From contig MU400566.1 of the NCBI GenBank assembly GCA_022578965.1, forward strand, positions 1-64,000: 64,000 bases of DNA. The letters are read 5' to 3'. Positions 10,644 to 23,282 of this stretch are shown here, piece by piece (within the stretch, counting starts at the first letter, position 1; every line of letters begins with the position of its first letter). The translations under genes and the position numbers were made by a program. The DNA comes from Xylaria sp. FL1777. Taxonomy: Eukaryota > Ascomycota > Sordariomycetes > Xylariales > Xylariaceae. A model generated the notes under the pieces. The model made no database searches and was not told where the DNA came from. It saw only the letters and a list, made by a program, of their open reading frames with translations.

Positions 10644-12753
10644 CCACCACAGCAGAGCAGAACTGGCGAGCTAGCAGTCGGTTAGTTTCCTTCAGGTCCG
10701 GTAGTCGTAGGATCATGGCCGAACTCGGTTATCGTGATCGTCGGCTCTATGTATGGGCTAAACATGCGGCTGAGTGGGCGGGTTCCCCGAATAAGTAATT
10801 GGAAACTATACGTAGACGAATATCTTGCACCAACGGGTTCATGGAAGCGATAATTTGGCTATTGACTTTCGCCTGACCTCGCGGAAGACTGCCAAAAGGA
10901 AGAAAAGTCGACGACTCAAGACGGCATCCAAGACGGTGTCTCTCCATGGTTTCAGATGCAGGGTGGGCAAGCTGGGTTCGAGGATCGACTCCCAGCCTCG
11001 TGGTTGAGTATTGACTCGTGAGAAGATGTTCGGTCCCGTACTCCATGTCCAGGCAATGCATGTCCGTCTGCGTCGGGAATTACGATACAGTGAGTTAAAA
11101 CGCCGGTGAGCGAATAGCCCATCACGTCTCCCCAGCAGTGACCCCAGGCTTGCAGGCACTGGTATGGCATCCAATGTAACGCAGAGGTGGAGAAATCCCA
11201 TCGCAATCGTGTGGTGAACCAGAGCATGAACCAGGGTCTTTTTCTGGGGAGCCCCACATTAGCCCAGCCAATCAATGACCTTGTCTTGGACTGTTTTTGG
11301 AAGGCCAATCAGGCACTTACTCAGAGCAACTCAGAGGTAGCGACATACATAAGTATAGGGGTCTGGTGGAAGGGGTGTGGCAGAAACAAGCATTTGGGGG
11401 CTCTGTCGACTGTGCGGCCCACCGCAAGCCGGAGCCATAATTCCCTCAAGGATCGGCCAGTCAGCGGTCCAGTAGCAGACCTCCTGCAGGGCAGGATGCA
11501 GAGGGAAACCTTCTAGAAGGCGTCACATCTTCCAGCCCGTATCCTATGGCCACTGCCGTGGTGTGCCGAGTCTTGCATTGCTTATTGTCACGAGGACAAC
11601 TGCTACATTGCTACATTCAAGGCTGCTACACTGGCTACATGAGCCAGCCAGCCCAGTCGCTTGCATCGCACAAATCGGATGTGTTCAGCGTGATACCGCG
11701 ATGCTGTGCTGACGTTTGCTGCCAGATTCTATGCGTGCGTGTGTGTGTGTGTTCAGGCTCTCACCGACACAACTTGCCTGACGTACTGCGTACAATCTCT
11801 CCCAGCGTGGGGGACGCGCATCACAACCATTTTTCGTATTGGTAACTGAACGGAGTCTGCAGTAGTGTAGGCATTCTCTGTCGGTACGTACTTAGTACAT
11901 ACTGCGTACACTAGTAGGAGATCATTGTGTAATAGGTGTAATAAGTATAATAAATACTAACTAATTCAAATCACGGAGCGTTGGCCACGCTCGCGGATAC
12001 CGATTTGACCGAGAGCGAACTGGGCTGGAGCTGCTGAAAGGCGAATCCGCCCGTCAGACTTTGGCCTCAGAAAAATCGTGGTATACGTACTATGTACAAG
12101 CAGACTGGAACAAGACTTACTTAGTCTAACCAGTCACCTGGGATGGCCGACCCTACTAAGGACGTACGGTACCACTACTAAGCAGACCACCCACGATGGT
12201 GTGCTGCTGCGCGCTAATATCGTGTACATTAGTCTGTTGGGATGGGTCCGAATTGAAGTCTAAACAAATCGAGGTTTGATCGCGCAAGGTATCCCGCGCA
12301 CCTCAGCACCAGTGCCAGGTACTTCGTGGATACTTTCGGCGTTGAGGGTGAAGAATCCCCGTCCCAGCGCCGACAGCGAATGACATCGTGAGTATTCCAT
12401 TCCCGGCCCTCCTGTGCAAGTACGAATAAGAGGTACAGATGTACCCAGGGCAGGTCCCGGTCCCGGTCCATAATACCTGCATAGTACAGGCATGTAGAAG
12501 CGAGAAATTGCTACAGGTACCAACCGACCAACCGATGGGGCTGCTTTTAGTCTTCGAGCAAAATGCCTCACTGGCGCGCATGCGACAGGTAACAATAAGT
12601 TGGCACATTGCACTGCACTTACAAAGGTAAATCAAGGGTAAATCAAGGGGTCTAAGGGTCTCTCTGTCGTTCGCTTCGGTGTACCAAAACCCTCCTTATC
12701 TCTGCCACCCACCGTCCAACCTCAATACACGAGACTGCTGCTCCTGGAATCTC

Positions 12754-12760
12754 TATAAAT
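12754..12760 (+). promoter_or_regulatory. TATA-like element
   Basis: TATAAAT about 190 nt before the ATG at 12941. It is followed by CT-rich DNA, as in promoters of highly expressed fungal genes. This is inference from position and composition. Confidence 0.35.
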
Positions 12761-12940
12761 TGCGCTTCCCTCGGCCCATCCTCTCCTCCTTTCTTTTCTA
12801 TCAGTTAGCCTCAATTTATCTAGCCCACTCACCAAGGAACATTCCTGAGCCCGCCTCTCCTGCAGTTGTCAAGTTCGCTTTGACTCGCATCCATCCTTAT
12901 AAACATATTAACAACACACCCACCCACTCAACCCTTTAAA

Positions 12941-13339
12941 ATGCCTTCAACGAGCATCGAGGACGTCCTGGCTAACAAGCCCGTCACCTTCAACATCAAG
13001 ACCAGCGGTGGTTCATGGAAGTGCCAAATTCACTCCAACAGAGCCGCATAGTAAGTTTGGTTTACTGCTGTTCACTCTCCTCTTGGCAGTTCTTGGCGCT
13101 GGTTTTTTAGTTTCCCTACCCAGAGGTCTAACCGATTTGTACAGTGAGCGCATCAGGGCTTCATCAACGTCGGCACCTACACCAGGCATCGCCCGCACGG
13201 ATTCCGGTCTTTCCACGTCTTCGACTTCATCGGGTCGCTCCTCGAGAGCGCACTAGATATAAAAGTCCTGCATCACCCCGAGTCTCACTCGCTTAAGCGT
13301 GAGCTAGGGCAATCTCATCGGGACCCTTGGGTTACTTAA
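12941..13339 (+). CDS. Small unknown gene; exons do not join in frame
   Basis: Exon 1 (12941-13050) encodes MPSTSIEDVLANKPVTF, then IKTSGGSWKCQIHSNRAA, and ends at a perfect GTAAGT donor in phase 2. A good GTCTAACC branch and TACAG acceptor end at 13144. The protein-like reading after it is HQGFINVGTYTRHRPHGF followed by FHVFDFIGSLLESALDIKV, in the frame of the codon at 13151 and ending at TAA 13337-13339. No canonical AG gives that frame from the phase-2 donor: the TACAG acceptor leads into a different frame (ending at a TAG near 13255), and TGAG at 13148 needs phase 1. The cause is a one-base sequence error, a real frameshift, or an unusual acceptor. The promoter looks strong. Family unknown; about 95-100 residues if intact. 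Confidence 0.5.
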
Positions 13340-15001
13340 CCAATGGCGCGTGCCTGCAATTAGACAGTCATTGGTTCCACAGGTGTTCGACGAGACATAT
13401 TGCATGTGCTGTGCAACCCCGAAGCTGCAACGCCTACCTAAGTAGAAGAGAGAGAGGGTGTATCACGAAGACATCCCTACCCTACCCTACCCTGCCTCTA
13501 ACATGGGTTCAGAAGTTGGGATGGGATGATGGGACGTGACTGGATGGGTGCGGTGCATTGCAGTTGCAATGTTGACTTGCTCCTTAAGCTTTTCCATTTA
13601 TGCATTTACAGTGGAGTTGGTGCACACAAAGCGGATCGGTATAATCTGCGATTTGGATTGGACGGCGGACACAACGGATGGTTCGAATACCAAGGCGTTT
13701 TAATTATTGAAACCGCAACGAATTATGATCACGAATGTCCTGACAGCTTCTACAACGGAGTATGTGGTCATTTGCGATAACAAAACAATGAGAATAAACA
13801 TGCGTCACCTGATTCATTCAGCACTTGTCCTTTTCCATCAATGAAGTGTGCATCATACCTTGAAGCCATATGATATCTGTTTTATCACGCGCCAGATTCG
13901 CGTAGTCCCGAACGTCCGCCACACAATTCCAACCACCCTACTATCACAGCGGCCATTAGGTAGATACTTACTACCTACTAATGCAGTATGTGTGAACAAA
14001 CAGAGACAGGTATCATACCTATGATAAGTACCTACTTAAGTATGACGATAATGACATTTTAGGTAAATTGCCCCGCCAGTGCTGCAACCCCGCATCCCGC
14101 CCGCATCTCTCAATTCAGCAATAAAGAAGACGGTTGGACAAGTCCATAATATGATTCTACAGGTCCTGCGAAATCTATAAATTTCCAACGACCGATTGCT
14201 CGGCAAGCAGTTTTATCGCTGTCAATCGTTGATGGACAAAATTAGTCAGCTCTGTCGACAGTTCAGCCATTAGCCTACCTACCATGTACACCAAGGGTCC
14301 CAATCTTGCTTTTGAATTAATGTCTGCCTTGAGTGCAGGAATGGGAGGGCTGAGTGGCATACGTACCTGACAGGGGCCTACCGCTTTCTTACTGTACAAT
14401 AAGGTAGAGCGTAGAGGGGTTAAGTTACATATGTAGGTAAAGGTAAGATATGCTTTGCGCCATGAAGGGCATGTATACTTTCTCCCGTCACCATTTTGTC
14501 TCTGCCTTGGGAGTTTGAGTCTGTTTGGAGTTGCTTACCGAGCCATCCGTGAGGTACGGCACCCTACTTATATACCTGCCCAGGTACTCAGGTGTTGTCT
14601 ACCGGTCTCTTGCGTTTTAAGCTTTCTAAAAGCGACATGTGCATGTCAACGTCTGGACGTACCGAGTAGGTATACATAGAAACATTACTTGGATACCTAC
14701 CGAGATAAAACAGGCAAATCAGACAAATCAGACAAATCAGACCACGGTTCTCTCCAATCCTTCTCCTCCGCCTCCGCCTTCGCCTTCGCCTCTCCTCCCA
14801 CTCCTCTCTCCCAATTCCCCTCCTGTTTTTTCCTCCTACCACCACACACATTCATCCTCTCTTTTAACCCCTCTCAGGCCTATTTATCCCTCTACTCTTC
14901 GCCAGCACAACACCACAGCTGGAATTCAAAGCCTTCGAAAAAAAAAAAGAAACAAGGAAACATCAAGCCAAGTTGCGTCGCGGCTGAAGCCTCACAGAAA
15001 A
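13340..15001. other. Intergenic and 5' leader
   Basis: No convincing gene. It holds a CCCTA-type short repeat near 13480-13497, a 9-nt tandem repeat at 14715-14742, and a long CT-rich stretch (14755-14830) followed by an A-tract (14939-14948). The last part is the likely promoter and leader of the gene at 15002. Confidence 0.5.
14715..14742 (+). repeat. CAAATCAGA tandem repeat
   Basis: Three perfect copies of the 9-mer CAAATCAGA in the upstream region of the gene at 15002. Confidence 0.8.
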
Positions 15002-16582
15002 ATGCCCGTGCCCTTAGCTGCCAAGGGTAAGTGACGAATTGAATTGCATCACTAGAATGATTTCCCCTTGACCCCACGCCCAACCGCCAATCCGCTGCGA
15101 ATCAAAAGTGCCTGCCTAGTATCTAGCTCAAGTGGCAAAACGAGCTCGAGCACCACGCAAGCTCGATCGATAACTTCTGATCCTTCGCCCTGTTTGCTTC
15201 TCTGCCGTGTCACCTTCGCACTTCTTCACCTCCATTGACACTTCGTCTCCCTACGTGATGGGATTCTAGCCACATTGCATCAGTTCGCTCCAACCTCAGC
15301 ATTGTTCCTTTTCTTCCTACCTCATCTCAATAGCTGCATCCATCCATCATTGTAATAATTGTTGATTATCTCTCCATACCTACCATCACTGCCACCATTT
15401 CATTTATCATCCATAGTTATCATGCCACATGTTAATGGAGCTGCCACAGCGGGCATTATCGCCGTCTCAGTCGTCGCCGCCGCCGCGATAGCCATCTACG
15501 AATCCCCCGAGCTGCAGCGCTTCACAAACGATCTCCGCCGACGCATCGCCATCGCCCTCCATGCCTTCGGCGATAGCATTACACCGCAAGAGCGTGAGAA
15601 CCTCTTCAACCGTCCCGAAGACGCCGAGGGATTCTTACGATCCCGCGGTCTGGGGCCCGGAAGCGTCCCAGACTTCGAAGCCGATGCCGAGAGCCTCCGC
15701 CGTCAGCGAGAGGAGCTGATGTTCTGGAACGCCGTGCGCGAATCCAAGGAGATGAAGGACCGCGAGGACGAGAAGAGACGATATCGTACCCGGGCCTCGA
15801 CAGGGGCCTCCTCGAGCTTCGACGACTTCCTGAGACAAGATGAGAACGCCGAGAAGGGCACATATATCTTCCAAACGGGCCACGAACCTCTCGAACATGA
15901 AGGCTTGATTCGACGCCGCCGCACCGAGGGGTCGCGGGGAATGAACTACTCCGTCTATACGAACCCGTTTGCCGATGAACATGGCATCGAAGACGATGTT
16001 GCCTTCGAGAATAGCCTGATGGACCCTGGCAAGGACGAGATAACATCGGACATCTACAGTGCTACCGATCTCGGCGCGTACCAGCAACCCTCGCGAACTC
16101 TATCACCACATCCGCAGCCCACAACCCCGGCGCCGCTCGTCGAGGTGACTCCTGAGAAGCCAGAACCTACCACTACCACCACTACTACATCACACCAGCC
16201 TGCACCCCAATCTGCCGCAGAGTCGGAACTCGGCGCAGACGAGTACATGACAGCGGGCCAAGACGACCGCAGCCACGCAGAGGCATACAGCTCGATCCAA
16301 GCATGGGCGCAGCACGCGTCGCGTGACGCGAGCTTCTACTCGCCGCTGCCTGTGTCGCCTACGTCGGCATCCGAGGCAGAGCTCATAAGCGACGGCGAGC
16401 TAACGCCGACCGACTCGGCGTCGCTGGCCGGGTCGGGCATCGACATCGCGGAGGAGGTGCGCTCCATGAGGTCTTCGGCGTTCGATGTGCTCAGCGACGA
16501 CGGAATACACACACCCACCAGCTGGACGGATGTCGAGAGCGCGGCTGGCGAGAGCGATGGCGGGGCTATTCATGCCGTTTGA
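15002..16582 (+). CDS. Membrane-anchored unknown protein, 2 exons
   Basis: Exon 1 (15002-15026) encodes MPVPLAAK. A GTAAGT donor and a CATAG acceptor at 15416 bound a 390-nt intron. Exon 2 (15417-16582) continues in frame as VIMPHVNGAATAG, for 396 residues in all. If the intron is not used, translation could begin at the ATG at 15422 (388 residues). A hydrophobic segment (GIIAVSVVAAAAIAIY) near residues 21-36 suggests one membrane span near the N-terminus. Next come ESPELQRFTNDLRRRIAIAL and FNRPEDAEGFLRSRG, a pattern I associate with an uncharacterised Sordariomycete family. A charged helix (RRQREELMFWNAVRESKEM) and SSFDDFLRQDE follow. The C-terminal half is Thr/Pro/Ser-rich, acidic and probably disordered. 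Function unknown. Confidence 0.8.
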
Positions 16583-18142
16583 TTATTCTGCTCTACCGTC
16601 ATATCTATCGCGTTCTTATACACCTATACGCTATCTATCTGTGGTCGGGATAGAAAATCTTGTTCATATCATCACTTGGGGGTCACTTGTGTTTTTGGCA
16701 TGGCGTTCGGGATAATAGGCGGGCACTGGGATACATGGTGGGGTGCTAGCACACTAATATATATGGTCACTGCCCTGCCCTGCCCTTGAGGCTCATATGG
16801 GATAGATATCTATCATCATGCTTCGGGTAATATAAGATGGGATGCATACATGCATGTTCCCAGGTTTGAATCAGAATCTATTCTACAGCGTGAGATGTCT
16901 GTGATTTTCTCGTAGTTATACTCTCGCGTTTTACTATTCCTTTACTTTTTTACATGCTACTTATATGTAGCAAGTAGGAAGGTCGGATATATCCTGCTGT
17001 CAGTAGGTAGTTAGATAACAAGCAAGCAGTCCCAGCATAGAGCCGACTACCAGCTAGCATGAAATACAGAGGCTACATATGTGGTGTGCAGTGCAGTGCT
17101 TTATCCTATCAGAGGCTCCAGAAGCTGTGATATGGGGTCTTATTAGATGTATGTGTATTTAGTACCCGAGTTGCGGTTTTCAGTGCAAGTTGCGTCTACA
17201 TATTATGAGCATAATACTTATTCACCCCTGTGGCTTGCTGTTGGTCTAGAGTTTCATGATACCTCTGCTGAGTTCTTTACGTTCTAGGTAATGGTGTTAC
17301 TGAGAGACATTGTCACTCGTGTAATCTAATTGAGATTTCTATTGGGGATTTTGTTGCAGACTTTATGCTGTATGGTATATCGACCTGGATGACGAGGCTG
17401 CTCATTGTTGATTTGTTATTCTCACTGTTAGTTAACCTACGGTGTAGGGTCTAAGGTGGTCAAGCCCACTATGTATTAATTAGGAGGACTAAATTGGTTC
17501 TGTTGATGATTGTTTACACGGCTGTTCCGCGAGATGAATTATGAGTTGGTTGTGGTATATGGGATGTCCGTTCTGCTTGGTGTATGTGACAATATACGTG
17601 TGAGTATGGCATTGATCTATTCGTATGGAGTTATGATGAGCGAGACTTGTAAGTATAAGTGGTACAAGTTTCTTCATGTAGCTATCCAACGCTAGGAGCC
17701 ATGAGTGGAACACTCCTAAATTCTCCATCAGAACTATAGCGTCATCTAGCGATGAGCCACTTCGTTCTACTTTATTTACATCGCCTTGCCTTCAATGCCA
17801 TATGCGATATAGAAGCCGGCAGTAACGGTCTTACCCCATTACTCGTGGCGAGTCGTGTGCATCATTCCTGTGTCATCCAAAGACGCGCGTACATCTTTGA
17901 ATTGCGTGATCCTTCTCGGTACGGAGTAGAATAGTCGTGGATGTGCAGCAGTGCAACATCTATACCTCCACGATGAGATGGTAGTCCGTCTGATTGACCG
18001 CTTAGGGACACAACACGAAGACCTTACGCCCTATATCGCAAAAGGGGCCGGCTGTTCTTCTTTTTAAGTCTAAGCTCCACTCGGCAGCGTAGGCTGAGAG
18101 GTAGTACTGGAGTGATACTATCACTTCAGACAGAATTAACTT
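16583..18142. other. Intergenic, no gene seen
   Basis: The 3' flanks of the membrane protein gene (+) and the methyltransferase gene (-), which converge. AT-rich, with no coding signal. Confidence 0.55.
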
Positions 18143-19261
18143 TCAGGGAGCAACGGCAGTTCGTAAGATCCCGATATGTACTACGAATCCCGTGTTGGCG
18201 CGTAATTCTTTTGATAACATCTCTTCGGGCACACGCCAGACGCGGAAGTGCTTACTAAACTCCTTGATCCAGCCTTCGAAGATTTCCGGGTCCCGTAGTT
18301 GCTGCGCAACGATACAAAGCGCTGGCGTTGCAGCCTCATCGCTTTGTGCGCCAGCTTCCTGGCTGAGTTGTCGTAGAGCGCAGGCATCGGCGCATGTCTG
18401 GACGAGAGGCTCAATGAGCGTGTCGTTGTAGATGCAATCGCAGGCGATGACTGCATCGAAACTAGCGATATCTGGTGACCCTGTGAGAGAGGTCGTCACT
18501 TCGTCTAATTCCCAGTCCAGTGCCGTGAAGCGCAGTTTAACCGGATTGGGGACAGAAGACGATTTCCCCTTACGTTTCTGGGCCGATGATCTCTGTTGGG
18601 AAACGAGATTTTCCTCCAGATTCTTCTCGACGAGCCGCGCTACGTATGGTTGATCTGTGAGGACGTAGCGTGCTACGAGAGGAGATAGAACTAAACCGAC
18701 AAGGCCAGAAATCCCACATCCCAACTCAAGGACGCTGCTTGAGGATGAGAGGGCTCCTGTTTTCCATAAGGGATTATCAAGTGAGCTCAGCCACGAAGCC
18801 ACTAATGGAGTGATTTTCCACTACCCCAGGTGCAAATTAGCAGGGGATATATGTATGAACTCGACGAATCACCAGGCAGACCAACACCAACGGGAACATG
18901 TAGAAATATTATTAAGTCAAGGCTTAGCCTTCGCAGGGAGAAATATATTAGGAAATGGGCAGAATAGGCCACCGACGAGAACTCACAATCACAGCCCCAG
19001 TAGTACTACCTGGACGGTTCAGGATAGTCGGAGATTGATGAAGGGTGTAATCTTTACCACCGATGGTCAGATCTATGGTTGTAGCTTGAGAGTCCACAAA
19101 ACCGAGATTCTGAGAGGGAATCTCTTGGGAGAAGAGTAGGAAGGTTTCTGGTGGGCACTGGTTAGCTATTCCTGGCTGTTACTTACCAGGACCTTTGACA
19201 TGCCTTCTTCCGGGTCTTGGATCTCAGGCCCGAGAAGGCCGAACAGTCCCCCGAGAGCCAT
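18143..19261 (-). CDS. METTL21/Rkm5-like protein lysine methyltransferase, 3 exons
   Basis: SAM-dependent methyltransferase of the METTL21 (methyltransferase 16) family, which methylates lysines on non-histone proteins; yeast Rkm5 acts on a ribosomal protein. Exon 3 (18820-18143) opens with WKITPLVASWLSS, then the SAM-binding motif VLELGCGISGL, an ALDWELDE segment, and FDAVIACDCIYN carrying the family's (D/E)xxY-type motif. Exon 2 (19121-18987) encodes IPSQNLGFVDSQAT and onward. Exon 1 ends at 19187 with the reading MALGGLFGLLGPEIQDPEEG. From ATG 19261 the protein is 295 residues. The reading stays open and protein-like upstream to about 19350 (HLIHYGYREADSAEPF), so the true start may lie further out, but no in-frame ATG was found. 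Intron 1 is best read with the later acceptor AAGAG (65 nt), because the nearer CCACCAG breaks the frame. Intron 2 is 166 nt. Divergent from the acyl-CoA synthetase gene. Confidence 0.8.
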
Positions 19262-21047
19262 GCGGAACAGATCTGTAAAAGCGGGAATGCTGCGATTGAA
19301 TGGCTCGGCAGAATCTGCTTCGCGATAGCCGTAATGAATAAGATGGCGTGATATCTCGCACTACTAAAAGTGACATGGACTCGACGGCGATCTCTTCAGG
19401 CCACGTCTTGCGTCGTCGTCGTGAAACTGTCCCGCGGTTCGGCTAGGCCAATGAAGGGCGAAAATGGCTGCCGTTTTCGATTAAGAGCTTGTCTAGAGTT
19501 ATTGGCTCGAATCGTCCACATTCAGGAGATCGGCGTCTACATGAAATAAGCCCGCCGTTGTCTATATTCTTTTCCTATTGAAGCAGAACGATAAGATCCG
19601 CGACCGGGTTTCAAATAGAGAAGCTAAAGAGACGAATATAGTGTCTAGCCAATGAAGAGACGAAGGTATCACCTGTTAAGACACTAATTTCTCCAGCTGA
19701 CCTCTGCAGCAGCCCTTCAGTTCTTGCTGCAAGCCATGCTTCGGGGTTGTGTAGGCAGATATATTGAAGAATACAGGGACGACTCAAGAGTTGAAGTGGT
19801 GAAGCCTTTTTGATACGGTGTATTAATATTGATGTTGGTATTGGCCTACCAAAGTGGATTAGGCGGGGCGGTCGTGAACAAGCATACCTGCACCCGATTG
19901 GTCTCGAATGAGACGGGAGTGTCGTGCACCTTTGTTAAGTGGGTTTTGCGGCGTATTTTAGGTGAACATGGTGACATTGTACCAAGTATGTGGATATGTT
20001 GTTTCTCTCCCTTACCTAGGCAGGTGGTGGCAAGTGAGTCATGAGCAGACAGGTCATATACACGTAGGATCTGTCTCCCCGGTTGCTTTCGTGCACATAT
20101 TACAGCATTTACCTATGTATCTGAACACTATCTACTAATAGATAGCGTAGCAATACTGTCAGATATGCTGGTTATACTGCTCAAGTTATATGTAAGTAGT
20201 TACTTAGGTAATAGAAATAAACGTAGGCTAGTGCCGAGAAAACCTTGCTATTTAGGGGTAAGTGTGGACGGGGATACAAGCCTTGGATAGTGTAAAAAGT
20301 ATGAAACAGGACAAGCGGCCTTCCCGACCCCGCAGGGAGATGCACTCAATCGGCCTTTAGTGCTGTAGCTGTAGGGTTTCGTCATGGGTCAGATATGATA
20401 GGTAGCTCGCCAGCAAGGGTAGTATCGGGGTACATAGGTATTGGGAGGAAGGCAAGCCCGGTCCAGCCCAGCAGGTGGCTACAGTAATGGCTACTTACTT
20501 AAGTACCCTACCTACAGTAGTAGGTATTCTAGCGCCAGCAACCCGCCAGCCAACCAGCCAACACGCCAACCCCAACCGGTGACGACTGGGAGGTCGTATC
20601 TAAGTCCGCCCTGCTGAACTGCTGAACACCTGCTGGCCGTAAAAGCACTCCGGACCCGGGCTGACCATCTCCTCCTCCACCTACAACCTACCTACTCTCT
20701 CTTCTAACCATCAACGACATGGCCATGTGAAATAGCATATCGTGCCAACTACTCTCTACTGCCCATAACGCCGTCTTACTATTGCAGTAACAGCTCCAAC
20801 AAACCTAGTAATCCGTATGTTTCTTGTTCCCTCCACATAGCTCCCCATTCCACTAGCTACCAGCTACCGACTACATAGCTGGTGAGCTCCATATTGATAT
20901 TGATAGGCGGCTGACGCTGACATCGACATTGTTGATAGCTCACTACTCGCCTCTTACTCAAGATATACGTCCCCGAAAATCCTTACGCCGACCTTCTTCT
21001 GATTGTAATTCCCTTTCCCCTCACTTCATCACATTAACATCAGCATC
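19262..21047. other. Divergent intergenic region
   Basis: Upstream of the methyltransferase gene (-) and the acyl-CoA synthetase gene (+). The first 90 nt may be coding sequence of the methyltransferase. From about 20650 the DNA is CT-rich and leader-like. No other gene seen. Confidence 0.55.
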
Positions 21048-23282
21048 ATGTCACAACACGAGTGGCAAGAATCCAAGTACCGGGATGTAGTCTTACAACC
21101 CAAGAAATCAGTGCGCGGCCCCTTCTCTATCGAATCCCCAGACGCCCCCGAAATCCCGGGCGAGACGAAGCCGCGACGACATCCTTTGGCCAAGGATGGC
21201 TTGATCACAAAACCCGCCGACAACATCTCCACTGCCTACGAACTCATGCGCGTCAGTGTCGCCAAGTATGGCAACGCCAAGTGCATGGGCTCACGGCGCC
21301 TCATCCGTACACACCAGGAGACCAAGAAGGTCAAGAAGATAGTCGATGGCAAACAGCAAGAAGTGGACAAGGCCTGGACCTACTTCGAGCTCAGCCCCTA
21401 CGAGTATGTCACCTTCAACGACTATGAGGCACTGACTCTGAATGTGGGCTCCGGTCTGAGGAAGCTCGGCATGGCCAAAGGAGATCGAGTACATATCTTT
21501 GCTGCTACGAGTGCCAACTGGCTGACTATGTTCCACGCCGCTGCCTCTCAATCCATGTCCGTTGTGACTGCCTATGACACACTTGGCGAGGAGGGCTTGC
21601 GACATTCCATGGTGGCCACGGGAGCCAAGGCCGTCTTCCTCGATCCTCATCTTATTCCAACACTTGGCAACGTGCTCAAGGAGGCACGGGAAGTGCGCTA
21701 TGTCATATGGAATAGCCAGAACCAGGTCAAGCAAGAACACATCAACAACCTCAAGAGCACCTATAGCCACATCACCGTCATGAGTTCCAAGGAAGTTGAG
21801 AAACTCGGAAGGGATAACCCTTCAGAGCCTGTCCCTCCTTCTCCAGACGATCTCTGTTGTATTATGTATACCTCTGGGTCCACGGGCACGCCCAAGGGTG
21901 TGCCCCTGAAGCACAAGGCCCTCGTTGCGGCAGGTGGGTCGACTTATCACAAAGCTAGCCATTCCGCGCTAACCGTTATTTTCTAGTCGCTGGCGTCAGT
22001 GTAGTTGTACAGCCTTATATCGGACCTGGTGATGGTCTTCTGACTTATCTTCCATTAGCTCATATTCTAGAGCTCGTATTCGAAAATGCGTGCTTATATT
22101 GGGGAGCGACTATGGGGTATGGAAACCCGAAGACCCTTTCCGACACATCTGTTCGCAATTGTGCCGGTGATATACGTGAATTCAAACCCTCCGTTCTCGT
22201 CGGTGTGCCAGCAGTCTTCGAAACAGTGAAGAAAGGTATTACTGCCAAGGTCCATGCTGGCGGCCCTGTGGTGCAGAATATGTTTTGGGGTGCCCTTGGA
22301 TTGAAGAGCAAACTCATGTCCATGGGACTTCCTGGCTCCGGCTTGCTTGACCATGTCGTTTTCAAGAAAATCAAGGAAGCCACAGGAGGTCGCCTCAAAC
22401 TCTGTATGAACGGTGGCGGTCCCGTCTCCAAAGAGACACAACGTTTCATTTCTATGGCTATCGCACCCATGATTATCGGCTATGGTCTTACTGAAACTAC
22501 TGCCATGGGCACCCTTATGGACCCTTGGGAGTGGTCTTCTGACAGCATTGGTGCTATGCCCGGATCTGTCGAGATCAAGCTCGTGGACTTTCCCGATGCT
22601 GGATACTACGCTACAAACAAGCCCAACCCTCAAGGTGAGATCTGGATTCGCGGTGCCAGTGTTTTAGAGGAGTACTATCAAAATGAAAAAGAAACCAAGG
22701 AGAATCTGGCCGATGGCTGGTTCAAGACAGGCGATATCGGCGAGTGGGATTCCGATGGTCACTTGAAAATCATCGATCGCAAGAAAAATCTGATCAAGAC
22801 TTTGAATGGCGAATACATCGCACTAGAGAAGCTCGAATCGGTTTATCGATCCGCCATTGTCGTTGGTAATATCTGTGTTTACGCAGATCAGAACAAGGCG
22901 AAACCCATTGCCATCATTGTGCCAGCTGAGCCGGCGCTGAAGAAGCTCGCGGCGGATAATGGCATCGAAGGCAACAGCCTGGAAGAGTTGGTGCACAACA
23001 AGAAACTAAAGGGTATTGTACTCAGAGAGCTTCAGAATACAGGACGGGCAGGCGGCTTGTCTGGTATTGAAATCATCGAGGGTGTTGCATTGTCGGACGA
23101 AGAATGGACCCCACAAAATGTAAGTCTTGCCTCAATAATTCGGCACATGATGTTTTGGGATAAAGGTTCCAACTAACTCTTAACTACAGGGTCTTGTGAC
23201 GGCGGCTCAGAAGCTCAACCGCAAAGGCATCCTTAATAAGTACAAGGACCAGGTTAACGAGGCCTATAGTTCTTCTGGCTAG
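21048..23282 (+). CDS. Long-chain acyl-CoA synthetase (Faa1/Faa4 type), 3 exons
   Basis: Activates long-chain fatty acids to acyl-CoA with ATP, for lipid synthesis and beta-oxidation. Exons 21048-21933, 21987-23119 and 23190-23282; all phases match; 703 residues, the usual length for yeast Faa1/Faa4. The AMP-binding P-loop YTSGSTGTPKG is at about residues 274-284. GYGLTETTAMG follows, then GWFKTGDIGEWDSDGHLKII and DRKKNLIKTLNGEYI, the hinge and fatty-acyl-CoA synthetase signature. The C-terminus ends in YSSSG, which is not a clear peroxisomal PTS1, so a cytosolic, ER or lipid-droplet location is more likely. Intron 1 (53 nt) has a GTGGGT donor and GCTAACC branch; intron 2 (70 nt) has GTAAGT and CTAACT. 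Which FAA paralogue it is cannot be told here. Confidence 0.93.

Larger units (their letters stand above)
6544..12940. other. 6.4-kb gene-poor region
   Basis: No open frame here looks like protein. The longest, at 9316-9732 (-) and 12260-12613 (-), lack domain-like composition and splice support. The region holds TACCTAGGTA palindromes (6781-6800, 7001-7010), a 19-nt motif shared with the repeat at 35 kb (7351-7369), a small inverted repeat (7706-7741), a TACGCAGTACATAC motif (10191) and a TGCGTC hexamer array (10611). The last 300 nt are CT-rich with a TATA-like TATAAAT at 12754 and look like the promoter and 5' leader of the gene at 12941. Confidence 0.55.

Noticed and set aside
13480..13500. 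Telomere-like CCCTA repeats (also CCTAA at 60750)
   Set aside because: They are five-base units, few in number, and interrupted; fungal telomeres are TTAGGG.
13670..13700. B-box-like GGTTCGAATACC
   Set aside because: No matching stem and no A box at the right distance.
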